64,000 nt of DNA from Watersipora subatra (GCF_963576615.1 NC_088708.1:26915191-26979190); one strand, 5' to 3'; shown: positions 36,593-49,926, counted from the stretch's first letter. Numbers and translations are program-made. Notes: generated by a model not told the origin, from the letters alone.

Positions 36593-39500
36593 CTAAAACA
36601 ACGGAATAGTAAATATGAATCGTCAGGAACTTTATAATGCATGAGCAAACAGAGGAAGGAGCATCAAGCACTTTCAAACTGAAATGTCCAAAGTTAAAAG
36701 AATAGTGAGTAAAGAAGAAACAACATGAATGCTGTCTCTCTTTTGCTAAAAGTATTACAGTAAGGACACTAGCTGAAAGTCAAAAGTCCAACCAGCTTCG
36801 TCAACCCGACACCATTTTCTATGCATGCTTTTTCTTCATACTGACAATGTTCAGGTTTAAAGTAGGCTGAATTAACATAACCTTCTTTGATAGGCACACA
36901 TTGGAAATACATTGCATCATACAGACAAATTTTATCATTGGATGCTGATAAACTCCAAAACCAATTGTAAGTTGTATAAGCCTAAATGACTTTCAAGACA
37001 AACAATCAACAGCTTAATGTTTATATCAGATGCACTTGTTACAAAATATGTTATTTTTCATAAAGGTATTTTAATTTTTACTAATTTCAGCATACAAAAC
37101 TTTCATGGAAATTATACCAAAGTTAAAATTGACTTCAAGCCATTTAATCTGCCTGAAAATAAAAAAAAAGAGTATATAAGCCCCAAAAAAACAAGTGTTT
37201 TACCCCATAAAGTAGTTCTAAATAGCCTGCAAATTGTGTTGGAGGATATTATGAGGAGAGATAATGATCAGCATGATTAAATCTTATGAAGCTTGAGATT
37301 TCAAAAGAATTTATAGCGTAATTTATAGCTAGCATCCATTTATTTGTGTAAAGGCATTGGTTAGGAGCAATGTAACAGTATACTCTACCTAGCAACTTGA
37401 ACCGCTAACCCAAAGCTAGCCTACATTTCCATATGCGCTTTAGAATGAGTATTTCTGATGTTACCGACCAACATGCATGACGTAAAACAATAAAAATAGC
37501 TAAAAGAAAACTTTTTTGCATTTTGTGTATCGAATAAATATAACACAACTCCCAAACCACTGACAACATTGTTTGTTTGTTCTTTAGCACTAGTTAGTGT
37601 TTATAAAATTAGCAGGCAGTTGCCAAAGAACAGTGAAGAGTAAGACAAATCATACATATACATGTAGAAACGCAGCAAAATAATGAATGAAGGTCACTAT
37701 GATTCTACTGATACAGATAAAAGAGTGAGAACTACACTGTCTCACAATATGAAGTTATCAAAATAAACTCCATCTTGTTTATCGGATAACTGCAATTTAA
37801 ATAAATGGAATAATTAATGCTAACGTCTCCTTTTTGATGTGGTTGTCTGTTATGTCATCGCATTATGCCTTTGCATAATCGAGTGCCTTAAAAAATCTAA
37901 GAATGCCTTTCCAGCTGTCATTGATATCAAGCGTAAGTTTTTGCAACAATATATGTACAAGCGAGGAAAGCAACTATGGCAATGAAACTATCAGCTTTGA
38001 AAAATTGTCATGAAGATACCAACTAGAGTGTAGTACATAAAGCATGAAAAAACAGGTTGGAACTAGAAGCAAGGTTACAAAGTGTGAAGGTACAGTTATT
38101 TCTACTAATTTCTACTTTTCACTTCATGTACAACTATCTGAAAATGTTAAGGGAGATTACCAGCAACTACAAAAAAGTCACTGACTCCATTTAGCATTAA
38201 TTGCCATACTGAGTATAAAAAATTATGTGCGCAGATGCTACGAGATGATCATAGGAAGAACATTAGTCTAGCCAACTCACTAAACCTAGTTGTTGCTATA
38301 GGGTAGACTTGTTCCAATCCACTGCTCAAATATGCATTTGTGAGCAGCTTACCAACTGAAGCTGTTAGCTAATTAAACACATCTGCAACAGTAAAACGTT
38401 TGGAATGAAAATTGTTGCTTATGCTGAAACAATTTTTTCCGCAAAAGGTCCACAAGCACACGGAATTTGTAACACTGCAGCTCACAATTGGAAATGTATA
38501 AACAGAAAAGTTCCTTGTAACTCCTGCCCTGACTTTGATCATTAGTCACGTCAATGTCGCACTGAGAGAAAGTTATAGACATCACCCAGCCTAGGTTTGT
38601 CATAGTGTGAACATTACTGTGACAGATTATCACCAACGTATTCTGGGATTAATTAACGCCAACATACGCCACTAACGCCGTGAACCAGCCTTTACCGATA
38701 GAGCATGTCACCAATCTGAAACTGCAAGTAGCTTGGTAAACAACTTTGAATTGCCAATAACTGGTCAAACTATAATTGTGAAAATAATAAATGGCAATTA
38801 TGCATGGTGTGATGGTTAGGTGGAGATGAATGCAAAAAGGAGCATTATGAGAGTGTGCAACTATGTTGCTTGGTTGCACCAAAGATAGTACAGGTATATG
38901 AATATGAACTGATTGTAGTACCTGGGTCACGAGTAAAGCAACATCTGTAAATGTACAGCTTGATATTGGAAAAGCCTAATAAACTAATCAACACTACAAG
39001 AGGTCTGGGTCTGAGAAACAAAAATATCCATCCGGCTAAATTGAATGCCTCAGAGATGTATGTCAGACACTATCCTGTGGCAAATGGCTTAGAGTGGCAT
39101 ACAGTTACATAGAGCATGAAGTAAACTTATGCGACTGGGGCAATGTTACACTGGATAATGTGATGGAAATGTTGGAAGTTTCAGAGTTCTTTGGTGAGCT
39201 CTGGAATGTTGCTACTACAAAGTTTCATCATGACACAAGTAGCATGACAAATGGATGTTGTGTGGAAGCAACAACATTGTCAAAGATGTTCCTTGGCTAA
39301 GAAACATCACTGCCGCTGAGTTAATGGCGGGGTGAAAAACATCAATATAGAAATAAAGTGGTAATTGGGAGATGTGACAATAATAACAGACTTGGCACCT
39401 ATATTCAGTTAGGCAAACCCTGTAATGAATGAACAACAGGCATCCCAAAGTCATTGGCATAAGCGAGGTGATAACAAAAAGGAGACATCTTAATAAGTGA

Positions 39501-39699
39501 GCTGATAAAAAAGTAAGGGTTATTCATCCAAATGATCTTGGGAAAATCAGAAGAAAACTAAGCGTATGAACCCACATTAGTTCCTCATAAATAGCTAAAC
39601 AAACAACTCTTTAGTGTCAACTGGTCCCATCAACAAGTTTGATCTCATCACATCATTTGGATTCTGAGGGATCCACTTATCTAACTAAACCTAAGTGAG

Positions 39700-40075
39700 A
39701 AGCAGATGTCAATAAGATGATCAATAATATTGTGAAAGAATGCCATCTATGCAAGTTAGTTGTCCTTATTTCAACTCCTTTGGAAGACAGAACTCGGCAG
39801 AAACCAACCATGGACTTTACCATAATGGAGTATTATATTTCATTGTTATTGACGGTAAGCCTGAAAGGTATGCCATGTGTAAAAAAAGAGAAGAGAAACT
39901 GCTGCAAAAGTTTAAGAACATTTTGACCACCCATATTCTGAAAAAGAGGTCATCTATTAAGATACTATTAAACAGCAGTTTCTGTTTTAAAGCCTTGCAA
40001 CCTGTGGTGGAAACGTGGGGCGTAAACCTGATATTCAGTTATGCTTATAAAGCTTTAGGTAATAGAGTGATTTAG
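39700..40075 (+). pseudogene. Decayed Ty3/Gypsy-type integrase fragment
   Basis: Conceptual translation shows the zinc-binding end of an integrase (IVKECHLCKLV). In another frame it continues into a core-like FIVIDGK segment and a WGVNLIF-AYKALGN segment near the catalytic core's end. The frame shifts between these parts and the fragment is isolated, so it is a dead remnant. The class is by motif order; the lineage is not resolved. Confidence 0.55.
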
Positions 40076-41639
40076 TTGAATCCTTATACCATCAAAAAAT
40101 ATTAACTCACCCTGAAGAATCTTTAATGTACATGTTATAGTACAACAATTTACAAAACACCGAGGGTAAGTATTTTCCTATGTAAAAAACTAGTCAGGCA
40201 GCAAACACAAGTACCAGAACATACAGCACCAACAAAACGGAATGTATCGATAAACCTCTATGAGATTGGAAGTCAAGTATATAAATAACCAGGCAACTCA
40301 AAATGTACTACAATGTAGAAGACAAGGATGATTAGGCCTTCTAACTTGCTGGTAGTTTTTAACACAACAGTAGATATAAATAAAATGGCTAGGCACTTAA
40401 GGGATATTAGATTGTGTTGGAGACAAAAAAACATTAATCTACAACAGAAAACTGTGAGCTTAATAGTGCTCCTAAATTTGACCATGTGCAACACTGAGCC
40501 TGTTACTTTACATATAGAAAATAAAGCCTATGCTGCTAGTTCTACTCTGGTCCACCAAGTCAGTGTTCATAAACCTCCCTTTTCGCTCACCGATTCTGCT
40601 TAAGAATACTAAAAGTCTGTAATGTAGTCTAAATAGAAAGAATAACGGTTTATGTCTAATCAACATTCTAATCAACTTTAAAACAAAAACAATATAAAAA
40701 GTACCATCTTTACATTCATTGCTTTGTCACGACAAACGAAATTAGTTCTTACTGAAGTTATTTTTATAGATTTTTCATTCTCCAATCAGAAATTTCACAA
40801 ATTACTTCCCAGCTAAATGTAAGTGAGAGCACTAATAGTAACAAGGTTTGTATTTCTGTTGAACTGCAGCTTTTAGTACGTATAATTCGATGGAATTTTG
40901 TTACGAAGATGACAGAAATAGCTTGAGATACAACAAAGCGTTGATCAGTTTAAATGCAATGATTATATTCATAAACTCAAAATCGTTGGCGCTTACGCCT
41001 CAATGGCGATTTCAAACACATTTTTTCTCACTCTTTTTGCGCTCGGCCAGACTGTTAGTCTTGCTTTCTACTCTTATTTTAAAACAGACTTTTTTAAACA
41101 AAGCCCGTGTTTTTAACATTAATCTAACAAGTGACTAGTTTCAGTTTATATAAGCAACGTTAACTGTAAAGCTTCCTGATGAAGTGCGACTATCTATTGC
41201 GTTGTGCTTTCTGGTTTTGGGGCACTTCCACTAAGTATTTTATTTGTTAAGTAATTTAATATTGGTTGTTAGTTAGTAAGATTTTTTATAATGACAGTTA
41301 AATTAACTTACATGATCAAATCCATGGAAAGCAACATTAGTGAATAATTCATCACATTCAGCACCAAGGAGAGGTGGTAGTTAAGTATATATGTTATATG
41401 ATGGGTATATATGAGATGGTGGATGAACTGCAGAAAGTTGAAGACCTGAAGTCATTTGTACTACAACTCTTAAATAGATCTGCATTGATTCAATATGGGC
41501 AGCTATCAAAAAACCTTAAAAAATAGTTGTATTCCGCTTTTAAACAAATTTAACCTATGGACATATCCAATATAAACTGTTATAGTGCATATTATCAGCT
41601 GAAAGCAAGAGTTTTACAGTAAAATGAAATAGTGGATAT

Positions 41640-42340
41640 TTACCTAGCCAATTTAAGAAGAAAAATGAAAGTTTTTGGCCAAACACAGACTGCACTACTC
41701 TTCAAATGTACTTTAATATCGGGACTACGTAGTAAAATAGCTAATTAACTCAAAGGAACTGCTCGTATAGAGGAAATGTGCTTAGGTGAAATAATGTCTT
41801 GTGTTATAACAATACTATTATTTGTCAAAACTAGCTGCGATGCAGTTCAGCCTCATTGCTTCTAGGGTGTCTCACAAAGGTGGGCAACGTCATTCGTGCT
41901 TAGAATTTAATCCAATTATGTGAAATTGTCATACTTGAAAAAAATTAGACAGTAGAAGGTAGAGGCATCGTTACAACTGCAAATGGAGAAACAAAGTACC
42001 TGTGCTGAATTTTTGCCACAATGTCTTGTGGTGTATACATGGTGCTTCCAGCCATCTCTGTAACTACAACTGGATTACCACTAAAAACTCTAATTGACAC
42101 ATAATGACAGCAGTCTGTCATATCATCACGGTTTATATAAAACTGGCTTTAAGCATCCAACATTATCAAAAGAAACTGTGACGAGCATGATGTCAATGTG
42201 ACAGTTAATATTGAAGAGATGGTGTAATGCAGGTTAAATGTTTTGTTGAGTCAAAGCTAGTATATGGATGTAAATTAATTCTTGGAATAGATGAAATATA
42301 CAAGCTAGGTAGCTTCAGAATTGGTTCTAATAACATGTAA
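41640..42340 (+). pseudogene. Decayed Ty3/Gypsy-type gag-protease fragment
   Basis: Gag-like sequence (ANLRRKMKVFG, then CTLISGLRSKIAN and ARIEEMCLGEI) is followed about 300 nt later by protease-like segments (LIDT, then QQSVISSRF, then KLILGIDEIYKLG). In-frame stops break it in several places. The order gag then protease fits one old element. It is upside-down in position relative to the integrase piece at 39700, so the two probably come from different copies or a rearrangement. Confidence 0.45.
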
Positions 42341-44504
42341 TTTCGAACTACAGATGTTGAAAGCTGCATAGCAATTGTGTGGGAGAACAATCAATCAACC
42401 AAAGATCATTTGCTTATTAAAATTTTTGTTTGACTGAAATTTTGATGGATAGTGGCACAGAACTAGAAGGAGCAAAAAGAGCCTGAGTTGGCAAACTGGT
42501 ATGATGAGCACATAATAAAAACTGTAAGAATCGATACAAACTCATTTATGCAATGGAAGGCTAGAGTCACATAATAGTGCATTACATGGCAAAAGGTAAA
42601 TGGTGTTATCCTACTAATGACCATTTTTCAGCATATCATAAACAAAAAGTTTTTAGTTACAAGCTCAACAAGTACGTATATAGTACTTCAGACTATGACA
42701 TAGCTGTTTGTCATAAAGTGTAGAGAAAAGTGTAATCTTGTACAAAATACATGTTCCATCTGCAGAAAGTATGTTTGCCGCTATGTTCAGGTGTATCCTT
42801 ACAATATTTTCAGGTTGTACGCTTTAACTGTACGCTGTGACTAGAATGGAATTTATGTTAACCGTAGCCACAAAAATTGAGTCACACATCTTATCTAAAG
42901 TATTAGCACTTGAAAAAAATATGGGTAAAAGTACCGATCAGCATACATGTGACGGTATCGTGCATTAAAATATAAGTTTAGTCAGAGATGTAAAGGAAAT
43001 ATCTGAAAAGTATGGTTTAGTATAAAAAGAGCTTGTAAGGTTGATGGGCTGCTACATTAAACAGGTAATATATTCCTGTTAATGGAGCAGTGAAACACCC
43101 TGCTATGTTAAAAAAACACTGGATTGTGTGACAGCCAATCTTCAGAAACATGGGCCAGTAGGAGACCAATGGCGAGTAAATAATTTACCAAGAAGTAAAG
43201 TTTACTCTGATATAACGACTTTGTTATAGCAGTATGCATAGAAATTGACAATTGAATAATAGAAGCCAGTTGACTGAGAGGAGGTAATGAAAGCAGTCAT
43301 ATCAACCTTCTTGAGCTAAATAAAGTGATAAAGCTATCAACTTAGCTAGCCAGGCTTGGGAAATATATCATCTACAGTTGATGAAGTTGAAGGGCTGGTC
43401 GTCACTAGCAATTTATCTAGGCTTTAATGAGCAGATGTGTTTATCTTTACCAACTACATACCGAATCGGCTCAGATGACTACATGCTCAACTGAAAAAGA
43501 ACTCAAGCTATAATACTCACGGATTTGTCTGAACATTTTACAACAAAGTATGCCACACCTCCTCAAAGCATATGTAGTCAAGGTGCGCTTGCTGAAGGAA
43601 ACAAACTACCGATAGAACAATGTGGTTGAAGCTGAAAAGCGAGACGTATTAGTATACCTTCTTGACCACATTTCTCCTGGAAAACAGTTTTTAGGACTTT
43701 TTTTTCACTGTTCATGAATGTCCGTTCGGCCTCACCAATAAAACTGTGACTATCAGGGGTCAACAACTTCAGTACTTAGAGCTACAAAACAATATTGTGA
43801 ACATTGTGCAGTATCTGCAATTCCTTTTTAAAAATACATAGTGTACCATTAAATAGCCGCACGTGAAAGCTTTGCTCTGCTAAATTCAGCGGTACAGCAG
43901 AGATGAGGTCAGTAGACACTGGAAGGTATTGAACAGCCAGCAAAAGATGAAATGATTCCAAACTAAAGCAGCCATCAAAACGCAACTGGCAGAGCAAACA
44001 ATGCAAATAGTTTTGTTTCAAAAATGTTGATTTTGCTTCTGTATGTGTTATAAATGTGTTTTTTATGTCACTTGTTATTGAATATATCTTTGTAGCATTT
44101 ATTAGATTATTGTATAACTTATAAATTTGCGGATTTATTGCATATTATTTGATAGCATCATTGCGGTTATCTTAACTTGGCTTACAATGGATCGACGCTC
44201 ATAACTTTTTCTGTTGCACGTAAAAAGCCAGTTTTTGCTGCAAACTGTAGCAAACATCAATGAGTGCAATGTGCTTTTGTGCAACATTCTTAAATATAGT
44301 AATAAAATAAAAATATGCTTTCAAATTTAGAAAATCAAAAAATTGAAAGCTCCAACAAATTACAATACAGGTTACAAGATCCTCGTAAGTTAATTGCAAG
44401 CAGTAAATATTGACTGGTAGAGATTATTCAGCCTATTAATGCACATTTATTTACAGATCTATGACAAGTTATGGTAATTTATAGTAGACTTAATGCAACC
44501 AAAA

Positions 44505-44712
44505 AGGTTAATGTCGCTTATTCGAAATAGAGTGCAAATATACGCAATATTCGCTTCGCCCATAAAAGAGTTAACTTTATTTTCCCAAAACTCTGATGAG
44601 CTATTTAAAAAATATAACGCCACTCTCTATTTAAATATCACTTCTAATAAAGCGCCACTTTAGAAGAAGGGTTGGCTAATAGAGCGTTCAAATAGAGAGT
44701 TTACAGTTTGTT
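44505..44712 (-). repeat. Inverted copy of the TTTGAACGC-ended family
   Basis: The right end reads gcgttcaaatagagagttta, the reverse complement of the terminus at 26824. The interior resembles 27700-27850 (cgcc/gccc-taaaagagt, gccac-ctctaatta, actttagaagaagg). It is a partial copy in intergenic DNA. Confidence 0.5.
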
Positions 44713-45683
44713 GTGTTTACTAGTGAAGCTATTATTTGTATGTACTGTTGATCCTGATTGTGTCAAGGATTTTTGATACATAATGCTATTAGTTTAACAC
44801 TTTTGTCACATGTTTAGTCTAATAGCAATAGTTATTCTGTTTTACATCATGTCACACATTGATTTCTTGTCAAAATACTGTTATTGTATTTTCTAGTCGT
44901 ATATCTCAACGTGTGTAAAGGTTTTTTGTTTGCTGTTAAAAACCTATATTTTTTCTTATTTTTTGTTCTGTATATTGTAAAGTAATTTTATTTCTCTGAA
45001 TACAAGCTTCTGCAATGTACTCATTAGCTGGTATCAGTCTTGTCAACAGACTTGGCTCAAAAGACAATTTTTCTGAACATGTTTTGTCTTATTACATGTA
45101 GCGGTGCTACAGGAATGATGGGAAGAGGGTCAAAGCATTGCATGAGTGGAAAATTAATAATGAGGTTTATCGTTTCAAACTACATTAAACTTCAACTTAT
45201 TCCTTCTTACAAAAGTTAATTAGTCAGTCTAACTATAGACACAGTCTACTTTGTAAATAGTCTTCAACACAGCTCATGTTTTGTCTTTACATAATACAAA
45301 AGGTTTAAAACCCAAGCGTCGCTCACGGACACATAGAATAACAACATGATATGTATGATAGCCTGTTTGCCTCGACACAGACTTTGGCATTTATTATAAC
45401 CCAAATGTAAATATGTTAGCAAACCAAGAGCTACTTACATGTAGTGCCAGCTTTTAATGTAAGGATGATCCTAGAAACAAAGCATACCAAACCTTTAAAA
45501 TTTTTCTATAAAATGTACATTGACGTCATAAATTTGCATCGTCAACTGCAGTTTCAAAAATCCTCATTGATATTAGGAGATGGCAAGAAACTGTTTATCG
45601 CTTCATGTTGTTCATATACATGTAGATTGATTTTCTCTATTTCTGTGTTTAAAGGTGCAGATAAGACCATCTTCGTATCAAAT

Positions 45684-48600
45684 ATGTCTAGCTCTGTGCT
45701 ACAAGCTTCCAGTAAACCATACACATGCAAGTAAGTATGAGGTTACAAATACGTATATAACTGAAAGTTTCAAATTTATGTAATGCTGTCATCTACCATT
45801 TTTATTTTACCTATTAAATTTACCGTAGCAATTATAACCGTCGGTATCTGGCTGTGCTATTAGATATTGTGGATATATAAACCTGCTTTGCTTGATCCTT
45901 GGCTGTCAAACATGGATCTGTTTAAACTAGCATTTTTTGTTCAACTGATACAAGTATATATGTATATATATATACCATATATATATACCATATATATATA
46001 CTGTATACATATCCCATATATATATATATATTGTATATATACTGTATATTTATATCGTATATATACCATATATATGCATACTGTACATATATACCATATA
46101 TATGTATTCATTTTATCACCAGGTCGATATGATGAACAACGGCAATCTGTCATTGGAGTATGGATATAACTAAAATGTTTAGTTAATGTCTCAGCAAAAT
46201 ACTAAGTAACCTGATTGAATAACTTCTAAAACTTGATTGATTCTGACTGCAAAGCACTTGTTTATAAACAAAAACAAAACTTCTAGAATTTTCTTGACTG
46301 AACATGTACCTTCCACATCAATTGCGCAGTCATAGGAAATGCATGAGTCATGCAGTGGTCATGCACAGAGCGCAATCGAATAAACTATGCAGTAGTCACA
46401 GCAAACCTGCTATATAAATATGAACATGAATATGAATATGAAGTGTCAGCAACACAATAAAATTGTCAGAAACAAAAGCAAAGGTGAATAATAATAAAGC
46501 TACATCTACAGGTAAGGTACCATACATGTACAACTAGACCTAGAGTTTGCGACATACATGTATATGTATGCCACAGATTTATATATACCGTAAAACCCCT
46601 AATTGAGTGTCACCTTCGTTTGAATGCCACCTCTATTTGACAGCTACTATAGTAGAAGGTTTGAAAAATAGAGCACCACCCTTTAATTGAACGCCACTTT
46701 CATTTGACCTCCACTTTGACATCCTTTGATCTTTTTTGACTAACCCATAATAGCAAGTCATCATAGAAAAGTGTCTACAAAATCATACTAATAATGACTC
46801 GGTTACATCAACAACATTTAAATCTTTCGTTGTTTCTGTTTATACCGAAATCCGTTTTCCAACTTCAAAGCTTTTCGATTTTTTCGTTAAAATGTTGAAA
46901 GCATCACCATAGAAATAATTAATAACTGTATCAGGCTAATAGTAGTTTCTTGTTGAACGCATTTTTTGAAACTTTGATCCCGCATAGCTTAATGGTTTAG
47001 TTTGTCACCTTGTGAGCGGAACGTTCCAAGATCAAATCCAGTGCCATGCGGATTTTTCATTGCTAGATTTTAATTGTTATAACTGGACATAAGGTGTACA
47101 AAAAACCGAAACTTAGATTCATATATTAGTGATAAAGCAAACACTTATGCTATCTAACCACATTCCAGGAGAAGGGTGGTCTGCCACTCAGGCATCGATT
47201 GGTTCTATTGGCTAGTAATTTATAATCGTTTGTTTTATTCAGAGTTAGCTCAGTGCTGAATAGAGATTCTAAAACCTATGGTAAGAAGTACATGTTTGAT
47301 GGAGCTGAGGACACTTGTTGGAATTCTGACGAAGGAGATCACCAGTGGATTCTTATAAGTTTTGAGCAGGAGACCAGCATATCTCATGTGAGATGTTATG
47401 TTTTTTTTATATACAGGTAGTCGTCGACTTACGACCGCATTTGGTTCCGGCTGGTCGTAAGTCGATTCAGACGTAAGTCGATTCTGTATATTCTGTCAAT
47501 TCTGATTTAACTTAAATGAATTTAGCTTACTAAACACATACTTGAAGGAAGTTTTAGTGTGCATTTTAATAAACTTCAAACTTTTAACAAAGATTTTATC
47601 ATTTATCTGTTTGCAGGTCCGTTTTTACTATAACGGATAACGCTGAACTCGCCATGGCGAGCAGCGTATATCTTCTAATAACGTATATAATCAGTACACA
47701 AATTGCCAAATTTTAATTTCGAGAGAAGTTATTGTTGATATCATGTGACAGAAAAAATTCGCCTTAACAAGAATAACGAAGAACGGCTTATGCTACACCT
47801 TGCACTGAACTGCCTGACCTTCCCATGAATGTGGTCGTTGAGTCGGGTGGACGTATGTCGCATAGGTCGTAAGTCGACGACTACCTGTACCTCATATGAA
47901 GGTTGTTTGTTGTCATTTATAACAATGTCATTTGATTTATAATGTCATATTTGTTGTATATCCTAAACAAGATTTATAGTATGTATTATTTCTAATATAT
48001 ATATATATTGGAGATAATGCATATATATATAGATTTTGGCTTGCCCAAATTCCCCCAACAATCAAGACAAAAAATGAATTGGAAAAAAAACATGCTATTA
48101 TGAACAGCTAAGATCTTGCAGCGATAGCTCAAACTCCCAGGTCTCTGGTAGTAGTTGCAAGCTTGGGTAGACATTACTACCCACTTGGGTAAACCAGGTT
48201 GGGGAAACCATATGTATATATACACATATGTATACATATATTGATATATTGTTGTCATCTCCATCATTTTTATAAAGTAACTAAATCAGAAGGAGTAAAC
48301 GAATGTAGATGCATATCATCATGCAAGGACGAGTGATCATCGTTGTTCTAAGTTTGATAAACATTTGCCTTCAACTTGCATTGATAATATTGTTAACACA
48401 ATTTTTTTAGTTTCATGTTTCCGGTTCTCATTATGAGAAATTCTTTCTGGTAATGATTGAATTAGGACCTTTAAAAATGTTCAATGTTTATAATTCTAGT
48501 TAGATCCTTTACTTGCTGTCAAAGTTTTGGTCACTTCTTTGTCACTATTTTGGTGAAAGTATGGCACCCTTGCTGATATTGCACGCTAGCGGATATAATA

Positions 48601-49757
48601 CTTGCAGGTGAATATTCAGTTTCAAGGAGGATTTGCCTGCTCTCACTGCACTATTCTCTCTGACTCGAATGGGCATGAGTTGGGAACTTTAGCAGATATA
48701 TATCCATCAGACACCAATAGGCAGCAAGTATCCTTTACTAACTGCCAGCGCTCATACGCTGTCTGTCAATCAGCTTTTTGTTTACTTTTGTAATGAAGAT
48801 TCTACCAGGGTTAGTGGGAACTAGTGGTTATGACTGCTTCAGGTGGAGTTATATACAATTTTTACGATAATTTGTATGTATCTATAATTCTGTTTGTTAT
48901 AAATTTGTTTTACCTAAACTAGCGTTGTAGCGATTCAGTCTCTATTTAGGCTTAGAAGCAGAATTGGATTAAGATTGGATAGTTATTAGATGGTTAACTG
49001 ATGTAATATATTGATACTAGCCGAATGCCCGGCATTGCACGGGCATTAAAAACAGCTAATAAACAGTGGTAGGTCATGTAGTTGCTTGCCATTAGCCTGG
49101 GGCATAGCCAACGACTAATTTGAGCAAGCTAGTATCCATATTGCTAAACTCACTGATAGAGCCATAAGAGCAAGCTTTAGTGACGTTGCGTAATCCAGAG
49201 TGCTATGCGTATGTTAATCCAGATAACGACTCATATCAGCCAATTAATCTATTGCATCTTGCGTAGCTTAATTGGTCAGATTATTGCCTGGTGAACGGGA
49301 AGTTCCGAGATCAAATCATCTACAATATGGATTTGTCATTGCTAGATACCAATCGCCATAGCTGGACTGACCGAGTGACAGACGACAACAAACTTTGAGA
49401 TTTATATACCGTATATCGATATTATTGTGTCACTGGGTTCTCACAGAGTTCTTGCTAATTGTTCAGAGTTAATTGTTTTTGTTTATAATACACTCAACTC
49501 GGGGTTTGTTGAAAACAGATATGAATTTTTTCACTGCGGTAGAATATTTCTGACTCGAGCAGTTCCCAATTTATTCGGTGGTTGATAGTAGCCTATGTTT
49601 TAGTGATTTAGTTTTGCAAGAGCTTCCTTGACAATATTCTTTAAAGATGTTTGCTGTGAACAAGACTACTGCGAAGGTGTTTAAAATATTATTGGAGCAG
49701 CCTACAGACACGTACGGTAGAATCATCATTTACAATCTTGATTTTCTAGCAACATGA
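45684..49757 (+). CDS. NR2C2AP: NR2C2AP (TRA16) homolog, nuclear receptor 2C2-associated protein
   Basis: In vertebrates this small discoidin/F5-8-type-C-fold protein binds the orphan receptor TR4 (NR2C2) and dampens its transactivation; the ancestral role is unclear. Four exons join in phase: 45684-45730, 47243-47387, 48608-48727, 49647-49757. They give 140 aa, against 139 in human. Matches run along the whole length: KVSSVLNRDSKTYGKKYMFD, ED-TCWNSDEGDHQWILISFE, VNIQFQGGF and YGRIIIYNLDFL at the C-terminus. The N-terminal 15 residues are poorly conserved, but the ATG sits at the same distance from the first conserved block as in human. No catalytic motif is expected or seen. The gene precedes BAP1 on the same strand by about 0.8 kb and has its own polyadenylation signal. 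Confidence 0.93.
45950..46112. repeat. TA-rich microsatellite
   Basis: Runs of TATATA are interrupted by CCA, CTG and CATA (tataccatatatatatacc). It lies in NR2C2AP intron 1. Open frames through it are low-complexity artefacts rich in Y and I. Confidence 0.9.
46588..46900 (+). mobile_element. TTTGAACGC-family copy in NR2C2AP intron 1
   Basis: The left end ccgtaaaacccctaattgag is followed by gccacctctatttga, gtagaaggtttgaaaaatag and the cccataatag ... ctcggttacatcaa block shared with 26824-27870. The downstream end is obscured by the SINE beginning near 46984. Confidence 0.5.
46976..47135 (+). repeat. tRNA-derived SINE, copy 1
   Basis: The head resembles a tRNA: A-box-like tagcttaatggtttag, then gatcaaatcc as a B-box relative. 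The tail (tttttcattgctagatttta, then aactggacataaggtg) matches copy 2 at 49262. It lies in NR2C2AP intron 1, nested beside a TIR element. It is not a functional tRNA because the stems do not pair. Confidence 0.65.
47414..47887. mobile_element. 474-bp pogo/Tigger-like MITE
   Basis: The termini are inverted copies of CAGGTAGTCGTCGACTTACG, each flanked by TA (47412-47413 and 47888-47889). Subterminal gtcgtaagtcgattc repeats the motif. TA duplication with CAG-starting ends and gtcgact-ttacga motifs fits pogo/Tigger (Tc1-mariner superfamily). No transposase frame is present. It lies in NR2C2AP intron 2. Confidence 0.85.
48031..48209 (+). mobile_element. 5'-truncated 3' end of the R2-like LINE
   Basis: It matches the 3' end of the LINE at 62384-64000 in the opposite orientation. 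The shared order is ggcttgcccaa, caacaatcaa, gaacagctaagatcttg, ctcaaactcccaggtctctg, then a GGGGAAAC-type end. Only about 180 bp is present. Both flanks are TATATA-rich, the left at 47994-48030 and the right from 48210. Confidence 0.75.
49015..49415 (+). repeat. tRNA-derived SINE, copy 2, with an upstream ATGCCCGG motif
   Basis: The tRNA-like head begins near 49262 (gcgtagcttaattggtcaga, then gagatcaaatc), and its tail (tcattgctagatacc, then agctggact) matches copy 1. Upstream, at 49025-49046, is atgcccggcattgcacgggc, an inverted motif (ATGCCCG/CGGGCAT) seen at the ends of many invertebrate repeats. Whether it belongs to the same element is unclear. It lies in NR2C2AP intron 3. Confidence 0.55.
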
Positions 49758-49920
49758 TAGGTCTTTTCTAAAGATTAGTTCTTACACTTTGTACTAGAAA
49801 ATGCTCACAAATTTCTTTTACCGAAATATTCATTGGAATACGGTACTTAGTCATTTTAATTCGTACATTTTTATTATATCTTTCCTATTTTTGTTTTATA
49901 TATGTTTCGGTTGTATTATG

Positions 49921-49926
49921 AATAAA
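49921..49926 (+). other. NR2C2AP polyadenylation signal
   Basis: AATAAA lies 164 nt past the stop codon and is followed by GT-rich sequence (tgtatgttaattgt). It is the best candidate because it precedes the BAP1 start and separates the two transcripts. Confidence 0.65.

Larger units (their letters stand above)
36593..45683. other. Intergenic region between KANSL3 and NR2C2AP
   Basis: This 9-kb gap lies between two divergently transcribed genes. It contains decayed Ty3/Gypsy fragments (39700-40075 and 41640-42340) and an inverted-repeat family member (44505-44712). A noncoding first exon of either gene may lie here but could not be placed. Nothing else was recognised. Confidence 0.6.

Noticed and set aside
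45867-46169. A 100-residue frame rich in Y and I
   Set aside because: It is translated TA microsatellite in an intron.
46976-47060. A tRNA gene
   Set aside because: A-box and B-box-like motifs are present, but stems do not pair and a related copy with the same 3' tail exists, so it is a SINE.
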